Below are positions 8,599 to 17,801 of a stretch of 64,000 nucleotides of DNA, in pieces. A program made the position numbers and the translations under genes. Location: contig NZ_CP117522.1 of assembly GCF_031679605.1 (NCBI RefSeq), positions 1,054,001-1,118,000 of the forward strand. The letters run 5' to 3'. This DNA comes from Streptomyces luomodiensis (GTDB taxonomy: Bacteria; Actinomycetota; Actinomycetes; Streptomycetales; Streptomycetaceae). Each line of letters starts with the position of its first letter. Within the stretch, counting starts at the first letter, position 1. Under the pieces are notes generated by a model. It did not search any database, had not been told where the DNA came from, and was given only the letters and a program-made list of their open reading frames with translations.

Positions 8599-9312
8599 AT
8601 GACTTACTCCTCCGACACTCCGCACGGCGCCGGCCGGCCGAGAGAGGAACCCTATGGTCAGCCGGGACAGCGGCCCTTCGGTGAGGGCGACCCGTACGCG
8701 ACGGTGCAGAACGTCCTGTCCGACGCCGCCTGGCAGGTCCTGGTGACCGCCGGTGTGGTGGCGATCGCGCTGGGTGTCATGGTGCTGGCGTGGCCGGGGG
8801 CCACTCTGGCGGTGGTCGGCGCCCTGTTCGGCGCCTATCTGGTGATCAGTGGGGCCTTTCAGCTGGCCGGGGCCTTCGGTGCGCACATACCGGGACATCT
8901 GCGGGTGCTGAGCTTCATCACCGGGGCGCTGAGCGTGCTGCTGGGACTGCTGTGCTTCCGGGGTCCGGCCCAGTCGATCCTGCTGCTCGCGCTGTGGGTC
9001 GGCTTCTCCTGGCTGATCCGGGGCGTGATGCAGACCGCCACCGCCATCTCCGGCGAGGGCATGCCCGCCCGGGGCTGGCAGCTGTTCCTCGGCGCGATCA
9101 CCATCCTGGCCGGGATCATCCTGATCGTGGCGCCCTTCGGCTCGATCACCGCGCTCACCGTGGTGACCGGCATCTGGCTGCTCGCGCTCGGCATCATCGA
9201 GGTCATGCACGGCATCCAGTTGCGCGCCCGCCTCGGCGGCCGCGGCGCTCCCCGCAAGGAACACCGGGGGCTGCACTTCCCGTTCCGCTCGCAGCCGCAT
9301 CCTCAGCCGTAG
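8599..9312 (+). CDS. HdeD-family (DUF308) membrane protein
   Basis: Integral membrane protein of 237 aa with a hydrophilic, Gly/Pro-rich N-terminal tail of about 35 residues. Six hydrophobic helices follow in three pairs, for example VVAIALGVMVLAWPGATLAV, FITGALSVLLGLLCF and ITILAGIILIVAPFG. This is the HdeD/DUF308 pattern, linked in enterobacteria to acid stress; the actinobacterial role is unproven. AAGGAGG lies nine bases before ATG 8599. The basic C-terminal tail is presumably cytoplasmic. Confidence 0.88.
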   Translation: MTYSSDTPHGAGRPREEPYGQPGQRPFGEGDPYATVQNVLSDAAWQVLVTAGVVAIALGVMVLAWPGATLAVVGALFGAYLVISGAFQLAGAFGAHIPGHLRVLSFITGALSVLLGLLCFRGPAQSILLLALWVGFSWLIRGVMQTATAISGEGMPARGWQLFLGAITILAGIILIVAPFGSITALTVVTGIWLLALGIIEVMHGIQLRARLGGRGAPRKEHRGLHFPFRSQPHPQP

Positions 9313-9347
9313 CCCGATCCGCGGCCCGGTCCACGGCCCGGTCCGGG

Positions 9348-9506
9348 TCAGCGGGTCTGCACCCACCACGCCATCAGACCGATGGCCGCGGTGCCGCACG
9401 CGTACGACGCGCCCCGGACGAAGTTGGCGGCGGCGAGCCGGCCGTATCGACGCCATCTGCTGCTGGAACGGCTGGGTACCGGTGGGCGAACCTCCATGGT
9501 GTGCAT
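9348..9506 (-). CDS. Small single-helix membrane protein
   Basis: Candidate 52-aa protein from ATG 9506, preceded by AAAGGGG on the reverse strand. A basic N-terminal half (RSSSRWRRYGRL) leads into one hydrophobic helix (ASYACGTAAIGLMAWWV). No family is recognised. A longer frame to 9581 exists but has no better start. A perfect 17-bp palindrome lies 24 bases upstream and an unusually AT-rich patch (TTTTGTATGCTTTC, reverse strand near 9570-9585) may be its promoter. Confidence 0.6.
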   Translation of the reverse strand: MHTMEVRPPVPSRSSSRWRRYGRLAAANFVRGASYACGTAAIGLMAWWVQTR

Positions 9507-9529
9507 ATGGAGCCCCTTTCGTGAGCGTA

Positions 9530-9546
9530 CGGACAGTGACTGTCCG
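9530..9546. promoter_or_regulatory. Perfect 17-bp palindrome, TetR-type operator candidate
   Basis: CGGACAGTGACTGTCCG is a perfect palindrome with 8-base arms around a single G. It sits between an AT-rich patch and the start codon of the small membrane protein, where a repressor would block transcription. TetR-family operators often look like this. No regulator gene is adjacent. Confidence 0.5.
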
Positions 9547-9724
9547 ACACGAGGGAACGACGCGCTGGAGAAAGCATACAAAAGTGTGAACTTGCACCAT
9601 GCGCCGGACGCGCCGAGAAAATCCCTTTCGACACGATTTCAGGACACCGTCGTGCAGCGTGGGTTGCGGGCCGCGGGGACACTACGGGTGGCGGTGTTCC
9701 AGTCCGAGATCCCCGGCCACCGGC

Positions 9725-9760
9725 TCACCGCGGTCACCGCGGTCACCGCGGTCACCGCGA
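9725..9760. repeat. Four tandem 9-bp repeats at the 3' end of the baeRF gene
   Basis: TCACCGCGG is repeated at 9725, 9734 and 9743, with a fourth near-copy at 9752. The array lies three bases beyond the stop codon (9764-9766) of the reverse-strand baeRF-like gene. Confidence 0.75.
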
Positions 9761-9763
9761 TGG

Positions 9764-10918
9764 TCACGCGTGCCAGCGCAGCACCGCGCCCAGGCCACCG
9801 GCGGGCCCCGGCACTCCCTCGGGCACCAGCAGCACCTCGGTGTCGGCCACCGCCGCGGACCGCATCAGCGCGTCGTCCACGCGCGCCGGTTCGGGCGCGC
9901 GGACGCCCATGGCGCGTGCCTGGGACCGCTGCACGGCCAGCTGATCGGCGCCGGGGCCGATCCACACCTCATGGCGCATGTCGCCCCCCTCGTGCCCCAG
10001 CAGCAGCGTGGCCGCCTGATGGCTGCGCATGACCTCCACGACCGCCGGCACCCCCTCCGCCGCCCCGCTGCTCGGCGTCGCGGTGGCGTCGTGCCCGCCC
10101 AGGCCCGGCCCGCCGGGGCGGCCCCGCCCGGCGCGGAAGAGGTCGAGGACCGACTCCAGATGGGCACGGGCGTGCTCCGCCCGCGCGTGGGCGATCTCCA
10201 CATCGAGCAGCTCGGAGCAGCCGGCGGCCCTGCTGCCGTGGCGCATCTCCGCCACCTGGTCCCGCAGCGGCTCGGGCAGCCGGTCGCGTACCGCCCGGCG
10301 CCCGCGCGGGTCACCGGCCAGGACCAGCAGCTCGGCCTCGCCGTCGGCCCACCGCCGCTCCAGCTCGTCGGCCACCCGGTCGGCGGTCTGCTCCCAGGTG
10401 TTCCCGACCCGGTTGCGGTAGTGCCACTCCTGGCGGTCGGCGGGCACCGACCGGTGGCCCCGGCCGTACACCCTGCCGCCCGCGGCGCGGCCCGCCGGGC
10501 GGGTACCGGTGTCGTCCCGCAGTTCCAGATCGGCGCCCGCCTGGTCGACGAGGGCCACCAGACAGACCGGCCACTCGCCGCGCAACGAGGCCAGCGGCGC
10601 CACCCGGGGCAGCGCGGACCAGGAGGTCTCGACATCGAGCGGGGCCGTGGCCAGCGGCAGGTCGAGCAGCACCTCGCCGCCCGTCGCGAACAGCGCCCGC
10701 CCCGCGGAGGCCCTGGCCTCCTGCTCATCGGCCAGCCGCGCGACCACCGCGTCACAGGTGGCGCGGTCGGCGCCCTGGCCGGCCAGCTGGTCCGCCACGA
10801 ACCGCTCCCGCAGTCGGCGCCGCCTGGGCGCGTCCTCCATGGTGCGGGAGGTGTCCATGTACACGCACGCCCATGGACCGGGGCGGTCGAACAACGGCTT
10901 CAGGAATCCAACGTCCAT
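9764..10918 (-). CDS. baeRF / Vms1-like (Rv2629-type) protein
   Basis: Protein of 384 aa in the bacterial eRF1-like family, now annotated as Vms1/Ankzf1-type peptidyl-tRNA hydrolase-like and related to mycobacterial Rv2629. The start ATG 10918 is only two bases after GGGGGAGG. The N-terminal part has PGPWACVYMDTSRTMEDA and RERFVADQLAGQGAD. A central domain contains DRQEWHYRNRVGNTWEQTAD and DELERRWADGEAELLVLAGD, and an L7Ae/eRF3-like end contains DDALMRSAAVADTEVLLVPE. The family is implied in ribosome rescue or hibernation stress. Enzymatic activity here is inference. Confidence 0.82.
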   Translation of the reverse strand: MDVGFLKPLFDRPGPWACVYMDTSRTMEDAPRRRRLRERFVADQLAGQGADRATCDAVVARLADEQEARASAGRALFATGGEVLLDLPLATAPLDVETSWSALPRVAPLASLRGEWPVCLVALVDQAGADLELRDDTGTRPAGRAAGGRVYGRGHRSVPADRQEWHYRNRVGNTWEQTADRVADELERRWADGEAELLVLAGDPRGRRAVRDRLPEPLRDQVAEMRHGSRAAGCSELLDVEIAHARAEHARAHLESVLDLFRAGRGRPGGPGLGGHDATATPSSGAAEGVPAVVEVMRSHQAATLLLGHEGGDMRHEVWIGPGADQLAVQRSQARAMGVRAPEPARVDDALMRSAAVADTEVLLVPEGVPGPAGGLGAVLRWHA

Positions 10919-11049
10919 GACCTCCCCCAAACCCGGGGAACCACACGGCCGGAACCGGTCGACCCGACGTCCTCGGATCGCGGTTCCACTCCTGTCCCCA
11001 GCATCCCTCCACCTCACCGGGATCGCCAGGGACGACTAGAATCGCTGTC

Positions 11050-12795
11050 ATGGCTCGCTCCAACGAGGAGGTCGAAGCCCTCCTGCGTGAGTACGCCGAT
11101 CTCCTCCTGATCACGGGCGGGGACGCGTACCGGGCGCGTGCCTATGAGAAGGCCGCCCGCGCGATCGGCGGCCATCCGGCCGACATCTCGCAGTTCGACG
11201 CCAAGGGGTTGCGGGAGATCCCCAATGTGGGCCGGTCGATCGCCGACAAGGTGGTCGAGTATCTGCGCACCGGGACCATGCCCGCCGTCGAGGAGGCGCG
11301 CGCCGCGATCCCGGCCGGGGTGCGGGAGCTGACCGCCATCCCGGCGCTCGGCCCCAAGAAGGCCATGATCCTCTACGAGGAACTGCGGATCTCCTCGATC
11401 GACCAGCTGGCGGGGGCGATCGAGGAGCATCAGCTGCGCGATCTCAAGGGCTTCGGGCCGAAGTCCGAGGAGAACATCCTCCACGGCATCGAGATGATGC
11501 GCGCCGCCGGCCGGCGCATCCCGCTCCACGAGGCCATGGAGGTGGCCGATGACATCGTCTCCGCACTGTCCCGGGTGCCCGGCTGCCGGCGGTGTGCGTA
11601 CGCGGGGTCGCTGCGCCGGATGAAGGAGACCGTGGGCGATGTGGACATCCTGGTCGCGGCGGAGGAATCCGGCCCGTTCATGGAGGCGTTCACCGGGCTG
11701 CCGCTCACCTCCGAGGTGATCGCACACGGCGGGAAGAAGACCTCGATCCGCACCACGAAGGGGCTCCAGGTGGATCTGCGGGTCCTGCCGCTGGACTCGT
11801 GGGGCGCGGGGCTGCTCTACTTCACCGGCTCCAAGGCGCACAACATCCGCGTCCGCGCGATCGCGGTGCGCCATGGCCTCAAACTCTCCGAGTACGGCCT
11901 CTTCGAGACCAGGAGCGGGAAGACCGTCGCCTCACGGAGCGAGGAGGACGTCTACGCCCGGCTCGGCATGGACTGGATCCCGCCGACGCTGCGCGAGGAC
12001 CGGGGCGAGGTCAAGGCCGCCCTCGAAGGCCAACTCCCCCGGCTGGTGACGGAATCCGATCTGCGGGGCGATCTGCACACCCACACCGATCTCACCGACG
12101 GGCTGGAGCCGCTGGAAGCCATGATCGACAAGGCGGAGCGGCGCGGATACGCGTACTACGCCATCACCGATCACGCGCCCAAGCTGTACATGCAGCAGAT
12201 GACCGAGGAGAAGATGCTGGCCCAGCGGGAGCGGGTGCGCCGGCTCGACCGGGGACGCGGCCGCCGGGACACCCGGCTGCTGCACGGAGTGGAGCTGAAC
12301 ATCGACGCCGACGGGGACGTGGACTGGCCGCCCGACTTCCTCGACGACTTCGACCTGTGCGTGGCCTCGGTGCACACCCATTTCGGCCAGCCCCGCGACG
12401 TCATGACCCGGCGGCTGGTGAGGGCCTGCGAGAACCCGAACGTCCATGTCATCGGCCATCCGACGACCCGGCTGATCGGCAAACGGCCGGGCATCGACGC
12501 CGACTTGGACGAGGTGTTCGACGCCTGCGCCCGCACCGGCACCGCGCTGGAGATCAACGCGCATCCGGACCGGCTCGACCTGTCGGACGAGAACATCCTG
12601 CGGGCCAAGTCGCACGGGGTGGTGTTCGCCCTGGACAGCGACGCCCACTCGACCCGGGACCTGGACAACATGCGGTACGGGGTGGGCATGGCCCAACGGG
12701 GCTGGCTCACCCCGGACGACATCATCAACACCTGGCCGCTGACCCGGCTGCGGCGTTTCCTGCGCAAGGACACGGGGCACCAGCCTGCCACATGA
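11050..12795 (+). CDS. polX: PolX: family X DNA polymerase with PHP exonuclease domain
   Basis: Bacterial DNA polymerase/3'-5' exonuclease of the PolX type (581 aa), acting in short-gap DNA repair. The N-terminal 8-kDa helix-hairpin-helix region spans residues 1-130 (PNVGRSIADKVVEYL, PALGPKKAMILYEEL). The palm follows with YAGSLRRMKETVGDVDILVA near 185, which includes the GDVD metal-binding aspartates. The thumb has YFTGSKAHNIRVR. A C-terminal PHP domain from about 340 carries DLHTHTDLTDG, DHAPK, HGVELN, CVASVHTHFG and HPTTR. The last four bases overlap the next gene (ATGA), so it is coupled to a uracil-DNA glycosylase. Confidence 0.95.
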   Translation: MARSNEEVEALLREYADLLLITGGDAYRARAYEKAARAIGGHPADISQFDAKGLREIPNVGRSIADKVVEYLRTGTMPAVEEARAAIPAGVRELTAIPALGPKKAMILYEELRISSIDQLAGAIEEHQLRDLKGFGPKSEENILHGIEMMRAAGRRIPLHEAMEVADDIVSALSRVPGCRRCAYAGSLRRMKETVGDVDILVAAEESGPFMEAFTGLPLTSEVIAHGGKKTSIRTTKGLQVDLRVLPLDSWGAGLLYFTGSKAHNIRVRAIAVRHGLKLSEYGLFETRSGKTVASRSEEDVYARLGMDWIPPTLREDRGEVKAALEGQLPRLVTESDLRGDLHTHTDLTDGLEPLEAMIDKAERRGYAYYAITDHAPKLYMQQMTEEKMLAQRERVRRLDRGRGRRDTRLLHGVELNIDADGDVDWPPDFLDDFDLCVASVHTHFGQPRDVMTRRLVRACENPNVHVIGHPTTRLIGKRPGIDADLDEVFDACARTGTALEINAHPDRLDLSDENILRAKSHGVVFALDSDAHSTRDLDNMRYGVGMAQRGWLTPDDIINTWPLTRLRRFLRKDTGHQPAT

Positions 12796-13568
12796 GCACC
12801 TTCGAACCCGCACACTCCTACCCCGCCCGTCAGGCCCCCGCCGCCGGAACCCTCGCCGGGCTGGACGAACGGCTGATCCACTGCCGCGCCTGCCCCCGGC
12901 TGGTCGAGTGGCGGGAGGAGGCCGCCCGCACCAAGCGCCGGGCCTTCGCCGACTGGGACTACTGGGGGCGGCCGGTGCCCGGGTTCGGGCCGCCGGACGC
13001 CGCGGTGGCGCTCGTGGGGCTCGCACCGGCCGCCCACGGCGCCAACCGCACGGGCCGGATGTTCACCGGCGACCGCTCCGGCGACTTCCTGTACGCGGCG
13101 CTGTACGACCTGGGGCTGGCCAACCAGCCCACCGCCACCCACCGCGACGACGGCCTGGAGCTGCGCGGGGTCAGGATCACCTCGCCGGTGCACTGCGCCC
13201 CGCCCGCCAACCGGCCCACCCCCGAGGAGCGGGACACCTGCCGCCCGTGGCTGGCCCGGGAGCTGCGGCTGCTGCGGCCGACGCTGCGGTCCGCCGTGGT
13301 GCTCGGCGCGTTCGGCTGGCAGGCCGTGATGCCCGCGCTGGCGGAGGCCGGATGGGCCGTGTCCCGGCCGCGTCCGGTGTTCGCGCACGGCGCGCGGATC
13401 ACCCTGCCGGCGGCCGACGGCGGGGCGCCGCTCACGCTCTTCGGCTGCTATCACGTGAGCCAGCAGAACACCTTCACCGGACGGCTCACCCCGGCCATGC
13501 TGCGCGAGGTGCTCGCCGCCGCGGCGGAGGCGGCCGGACTACCGGTCCCGGGCCCCGGCCCGTCCTGA
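12792..13568 (+). CDS. Uracil-DNA glycosylase family protein (family 5-like, UdgB)
   Basis: Monofunctional uracil/deaminated-base DNA glycosylase, 258 aa, of the UdgB (family 5) type. It has an N-terminal Cys pair HCRACPRLVEWRE for an Fe-S cluster, the motif GLAPAAHGANRTGRMFTGD near residue 78, ITSPVHCAPPANRPTPEERD near 130, and the C-terminal motif FGCYHVSQQNTFTGRL near 220. Start ATG 12792 overlaps the polX stop, so base excision and gap filling are encoded as one translationally coupled unit. It converges with the protease gene, leaving only 14 bases between stops. Confidence 0.92.
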   Translation: MSTFEPAHSYPARQAPAAGTLAGLDERLIHCRACPRLVEWREEAARTKRRAFADWDYWGRPVPGFGPPDAAVALVGLAPAAHGANRTGRMFTGDRSGDFLYAALYDLGLANQPTATHRDDGLELRGVRITSPVHCAPPANRPTPEERDTCRPWLARELRLLRPTLRSAVVLGAFGWQAVMPALAEAGWAVSRPRPVFAHGARITLPAADGGAPLTLFGCYHVSQQNTFTGRLTPAMLREVLAAAAEAAGLPVPGPGPS

Positions 13569-13582
13569 CGGCGGCGGCCGGA

Positions 13583-14947
13583 TCAGTCGCGTCCCCGGGC
13601 CGAACCGCTGCCGGTGTCCCCGGCACCCGCGTCGCCCGCTCCGGCACCGCCCGCCGCGTCACCGGCACCACCGGCGGCGTCCCCGCCACCTGCGCCGCCA
13701 TCGGCGCCGATGACCGCACCGGTGGCCTCCAGCGCGGCGGTCACCGGCTGGAAGAACGTCTCGCCGCCCTGGGTGCAGTCGCCACTGCCGCCGGACGTCA
13801 GTCCGACCGCCGCGTCCCCGGCGAACATCGCACCGCCACTGTCGCCGGGCTCGGCGCACACATCGGTCTGGATGAGGCCGTTGACGATATCGCCGTTGCC
13901 GTAGTTCACCGTGGCGTCGAGGCCGGTGACCGTGCCGTCGGTGACGCCGGTCGTGGAGCCTGAGCGCCGCACCCGAAGACCCACGCTCGCCTCGACGGCG
14001 CGCCCGATCTCCTGGGTGCTGCCGTCCCCCAGGTCGACCGTGCCGACCGCCTGGGTGGTGGCGTCGTCGTACATCACCAGCGCGAAGTCGCTCTCCGGGA
14101 ACCGGGAGTCCCGCACCGTACCCACCTGCTGGGCCCCGGCCTGGTCCGCGCTCCAGGTCCGGGACGCGTTGCCACAGTGGCCGGCGGTCAGGAAGCCCGG
14201 TGCGCCGTCCACGCTGACGTTGAAGCCCAGCGAACAGCGGGCGCCGCCGCCGAAGATGGCATCGCCGCCGTCGAGCCCTCCGGCCGCGTCCCCGCCCCCG
14301 CCGGCGTCCCCCGCACCTCCGGCACCGGCACCGCCCGCGCCCTGGTCCCCCGCGCCTGCGGCACCGGCACCGCCCGCGCCCTGGTCCCCCGTGCCGCCGT
14401 GGTCGCCGGGCCGGGCCGTCCCACCGCCGTCGAACCTCCTGAACTCGCCCTCGGTGCGCTTGACGCTCACCGTGCCCGCCATCCGGTCCGTGGTCCCGGT
14501 CAGCGCGGCCCACTTCGCGCCGGTCACCGTACGGTCGGCGGTCACCTGGACCGTGTTGGTCACCGGGTCGATCGACCAGGCGGTGCCGGGGACCGACGCG
14601 TCGCTGCTCAGCGTCTTGGCGGCGGCCTTCAGATCGGCCATGCTGTTCCGCACGACCTTCGCCACGGCGCCCTTGGCCCGGACGTCCTCGGCGGCGTCCT
14701 CGTTCAACACGTTCATGACCAGGCGGCGGTTGGTGGTGTCGTAGTACCAGCCCGCGCCGTCCGCACCGAGGTCCGAGGCGAGACTCCGCGCGAGCTTCAC
14801 CGCGACCGGGGACGAGAAGGCCGTGGCGCTCGACGTCCTGTCCTGGCTCGCGTTGGCGTGGGGCAGCGCAATGGCCGCCGCCCCCAGCGCGGCGAGGGCG
14901 GCTCCGGACAGGACGAGGTTCCGCTTGTTCACACGTCGATGGCTCAA
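13583..14947 (-). CDS. Secreted S1 family serine protease with alpha-lytic-type prodomain and Gly/Ala arms
   Basis: Extracellular chymotrypsin-fold endopeptidase of the streptogrisin/alpha-lytic type, 454 aa. The start is read as TTG 14947, eight bases after GGAGG, giving the typical LSHRRVNKRN signal-peptide start; a GTG at 14932 is an alternative. A propeptide follows (AVAKVVRNSMADLKAAAKTL). Next comes an acidic Gly/Ala linker with a duplicated GDQGAGGAGA element (around residues 200-245). The catalytic domain has FLTAGHCG (His), FPESDFALVMY (Asp) and CAEPGDSGGAMF (Ser). A second Gly/Ala-rich tail of about 40 residues ends the protein, where some relatives have a carbohydrate-binding domain. 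Confidence 0.92.
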   Translation of the reverse strand: MSHRRVNKRNLVLSGAALAALGAAAIALPHANASQDRTSSATAFSSPVAVKLARSLASDLGADGAGWYYDTTNRRLVMNVLNEDAAEDVRAKGAVAKVVRNSMADLKAAAKTLSSDASVPGTAWSIDPVTNTVQVTADRTVTGAKWAALTGTTDRMAGTVSVKRTEGEFRRFDGGGTARPGDHGGTGDQGAGGAGAAGAGDQGAGGAGAGGAGDAGGGGDAAGGLDGGDAIFGGGARCSLGFNVSVDGAPGFLTAGHCGNASRTWSADQAGAQQVGTVRDSRFPESDFALVMYDDATTQAVGTVDLGDGSTQEIGRAVEASVGLRVRRSGSTTGVTDGTVTGLDATVNYGNGDIVNGLIQTDVCAEPGDSGGAMFAGDAAVGLTSGGSGDCTQGGETFFQPVTAALEATGAVIGADGGAGGGDAAGGAGDAAGGAGAGDAGAGDTGSGSARGRD

Positions 14948-15342
14948 CTCACTGACCTCCAGTCGGGGATGCGCGGCGGGCGGGTGCCGAGCGCCTGCCG
15001 CGTTCCGCCCCGCCCCGCGCGGGGCCACCACGTCGTACGCGGGGGCGTTGACCCCGTTCTCATCCGTACTCACGGTGTGATGAATGGCTGCGCCGAACGC
15101 TCCGGACGGGTAGGCTCCGCCGGTTCGGCCGACCTCGGTCGGATCGTCGGCCGCGGTGGTCGGCAACGCCACCGCGTTCGACTCCCGAAGCCTCGCATGG
15201 CTCCATTGGAGGTTGCGTCACACATCGCGCGAGTTCTGGTGACACATCTTGACGCCCCGTTCAGGTGGATGAAGCATGCATCCGGCAAGAGCGCTCTCAA
15301 CCCCCCGCATCTTTCACTTCCTGAACTCAGGAGAGTCGTGTC
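14948..15342. promoter_or_regulatory. 395-base divergent intergenic region with possible promoters
   Basis: Lies between the S1 protease and beta-helix protein genes, both secreted and transcribed away from each other. A TTGACG at 15249-15254 is followed 17 bases later by AAGCAT (15272-15277) and could serve the beta-helix gene. A TAGGCT near 15116 lacks a matching -35. I see no gene in it. Confidence 0.3.
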
Positions 15343-17208
15343 ATGACGTCATCCCCCACAGAGTCCTCGTCCCGCCCGGAGCCAACCTCCGCCACGGAGT
15401 CCTCCTCTCCGCGCCGGTCCGCGGTCGGCCGCCGGGCCGTCCTCGGCGCCGCGGCGGCCGCATCGGCTCCCGCCCTGCTCGGCCTGTCCACCCCGGCGTC
15501 CGCGGCCCCGGCGTCCGCCGCCCCGGCCGCCGCCACGTCGTCGCGCAGAAGCCCGCGGGCCCTGCCGGGCGGCGGCGACCTGGGCCCGAACGTCATCGTC
15601 TTCGACCCCGCCACGCCCGGTATCCAGGCCAAGCTCGACGAGGTGTTCAAGAAGCAGGAGTCGGCGCAGTTCGACACGGGACGCTACGCCCTGCTGTTCA
15701 AGCCCGGCACCTACAACGGCCTCAACGCCCAGATCGGCTTCTACACCTCGATCGCCGGACTGGGACTGTCCCCCGACGACACCACCATCAACGGCGATGT
15801 CACGGTCGACGCCGGGTGGTTCGACGGCAACGCCACGCAGAACTTCTGGCGTTCGGCGGAGAACCTCGCGCTCGTCCCCGTCAGCGGCACCAACCGCTGG
15901 GCGGTGGCGCAGGCCGCGCCCTTCCGGCGGATGCATGTGCGCGGCGGGCTCAACCTCGCCCCCGACGGTTACGGCTGGGCCAGCGGCGGTTACATCGCCG
16001 ACAGCCGCATCGACGGCCAGGTCGGACCGTACTCCCAGCAGCAGTGGTACACCCGCGACAGCGTCGTCGGCGGCTGGCAGAACGCCGTGTGGAACATGGT
16101 GTTCTCCGGTGTCGAGGGCGCGCCCGCGCAGAGTTTCCCCGACCCGCCGTACACCACGCTCGACACCACCCCGGTCTCCCGGGAGAAGCCCTTCCTGTAC
16201 CTCGACGGCGGCGACTACCGGGTCTTCCTGCCCGAGAAGCGGACCGGCGCCCGCGGTGTCACCTGGGGCAACGGCACCCCCAGGGGCACCTCGCTGCCCC
16301 TGTCGCAGTTCTATGTGGCCCAGCCCGACGTCACCGCGGCCACCCTCAACGAGGCGCTCGCCCAGGGCCTCCATCTGCTGCTCACACCGGGCATCTACCA
16401 CCTCGATCAGCCGATCCAGGTGGACCGGGCGAACACCGTCGTCCTCGGGCTCGGCTACGCCACGCTCGTCCCGGACAACGGCGTCACCGCGCTGAAGGTC
16501 GCGGACGTCGACGGGGTGCGGCTGGCCGGTTTCCTCATCGACGCCGGGCCGGTCAACTCCGAGACTCTGCTGGAAGTCGGCCCGGAAGGGGCCTCGGCCG
16601 ACCACTCGGCCAACCCCACCACCGTCCAGGACGTGTTCATCCGCATCGGCGGCGCGGGCCCCGGCAAGGCCACCACCTGCATGGTGATCAACAGCCGGCA
16701 CACCATCGTCGACCACACCTGGGTCTGGCGCGCCGACCACGGTGACGGTGTCGGCTGGGAAACCAACCGCGCCGACTACGGAGTCCGGGTCAACGGCGAC
16801 GACGTCCTCGCCACCGGCCTGTTCGTGGAGCACTTCAACAAGTACGACGTGCAGTGGTACGGACAGCGGGGCCGGACCATCTTCTTCCAGAACGAGAAGG
16901 CGTACGACGCCCCGAACCAGGCGGCCATCCAGAACGGCTCCATCAAGGGCTACGCGGCCTACAAGGTGGCCGACTCGGTGACCGAGCACGAAGGATGGGG
17001 GCTCGGCAGCTACTGCTACTACAACGTCGACCCGAGCATCGTGCAGCACCACGGCTTCGCCGCGCCGAACGCGGCGGGGGTGAAGTTCCACAACCTGCTG
17101 GTGGTCTCGCTCGGCGGCAACGGCCAGTACGAACGCGTCATCAATGACACCGGCTCTCCCACCTCGGGCACCTCCACCGTGCCGTCCACCGTGGTCTCCT
17201 ATCCCTGA
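15343..17208 (+). CDS. Tat-exported parallel beta-helix protein (pectate-lyase-3/GH55-like fold)
   Basis: Secreted protein of 621 aa. A Ser/Thr/Pro-rich leader precedes a twin-arginine signal ([20 protein letters not shown] near residue 28). The body has repeated short beta-helix turns: [56 protein letters not shown] and [20 protein letters not shown]. Relatives in Streptomyces are often labelled adenylyl cyclase or coagulation factor 5/8-type, names this sequence does not support. A polysaccharide-degrading or -binding role is inferred from the fold. AGGAG precedes ATG 15343 by about nine bases. Confidence 0.8.
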   Translation: MTSSPTESSSRPEPTSATESSSPRRSAVGRRAVLGAAAAASAPALLGLSTPASAAPASAAPAAATSSRRSPRALPGGGDLGPNVIVFDPATPGIQAKLDEVFKKQESAQFDTGRYALLFKPGTYNGLNAQIGFYTSIAGLGLSPDDTTINGDVTVDAGWFDGNATQNFWRSAENLALVPVSGTNRWAVAQAAPFRRMHVRGGLNLAPDGYGWASGGYIADSRIDGQVGPYSQQQWYTRDSVVGGWQNAVWNMVFSGVEGAPAQSFPDPPYTTLDTTPVSREKPFLYLDGGDYRVFLPEKRTGARGVTWGNGTPRGTSLPLSQFYVAQPDVTAATLNEALAQGLHLLLTPGIYHLDQPIQVDRANTVVLGLGYATLVPDNGVTALKVADVDGVRLAGFLIDAGPVNSETLLEVGPEGASADHSANPTTVQDVFIRIGGAGPGKATTCMVINSRHTIVDHTWVWRADHGDGVGWETNRADYGVRVNGDDVLATGLFVEHFNKYDVQWYGQRGRTIFFQNEKAYDAPNQAAIQNGSIKGYAAYKVADSVTEHEGWGLGSYCYYNVDPSIVQHHGFAAPNAAGVKFHNLLVVSLGGNGQYERVINDTGSPTSGTSTVPSTVVSYP

Positions 17209-17285
17209 TCTACGATGCCTCGCGGGCCGGTGTCCACCGCGCACCGGCCCGCGAAGAGCCGATACCCAGGAAGGACCACCACGCC

Positions 17286-17762
17286 ATGGCCACCACATCC
17301 GTGCGCGACCGTTCCACGATCCTGGTCCTCAACGGACCCAATCTGAACCTCCTGGGCCGTCGGCAACCCGAGATCTACGGCACCGACACCCTGGCCGACG
17401 TCGAGAAGCTGGTCGCCGAGACGGCCGCCCCGCACGGTCTGACGACCGACTGCCGGCAGAGCAACCACGAGGGCCAGCTGATCGACTGGATCCACGAGGC
17501 CCGTGAGCACCACGCGGCCGTCATCATCAACCCCGCGGGCTACTCCCACACCTCCGTCGCCCTGCGCGACGCCCTGGCGACCTGCGACGGTCTGCCGATC
17601 GTGGAGGTGCACATCTCCAACATCCACCAGCGGGAGACGTTCCGGCACCACTCCTATGTCTCCGCGCTGGCCGACGGGGTGATCGCCGGATGCGGTGTGC
17701 AGGGCTACGCCTTCGCCGTCGAGCGGGTGGCCGCCCTGCTCGCGGCCGCCAGGCAGGCGTAG
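17286..17762 (+). CDS. aroQ: Type II 3-dehydroquinate dehydratase
   Basis: Converts 3-dehydroquinate to 3-dehydroshikimate in the shikimate pathway; 158 aa, normal for the dodecameric type II enzyme. The sequence has [21 protein letters not shown] with the catalytic-loop Tyr, [15 protein letters not shown], the substrate loop [17 protein letters not shown], and [18 protein letters not shown] with the catalytic His. An isolated copy away from other aro genes suggests a catabolic (quinate) or auxiliary role. That last point is inference. Confidence 0.95.
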   Translation: MATTSVRDRSTILVLNGPNLNLLGRRQPEIYGTDTLADVEKLVAETAAPHGLTTDCRQSNHEGQLIDWIHEAREHHAAVIINPAGYSHTSVALRDALATCDGLPIVEVHISNIHQRETFRHHSYVSALADGVIAGCGVQGYAFAVERVAALLAAARQA

Positions 17763-17771
17763 TCGCCGGGC

Positions 17772-17801
17772 CGTACCGGGCCGTGGTCGGGGCCCGGTAC
17801 G
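17772..17801. terminator. Bidirectional terminator hairpin between aroQ and the DeoR gene
   Basis: CGTACCGGGCC (17772-17782) pairs perfectly with GGCCCGGTACG (17791-17801) across an 8-base loop. It sits exactly between the convergent aroQ and DeoR-family stop codons, and the right arm ends next to the DeoR stop. Confidence 0.75.

Noticed and set aside
15343..17208. Adenylyl cyclase annotation for the beta-helix protein
   Set aside because: No cyclase catalytic motif is visible. The protein is Tat-exported with a beta-helix pattern, so the common label seems to be an annotation error.
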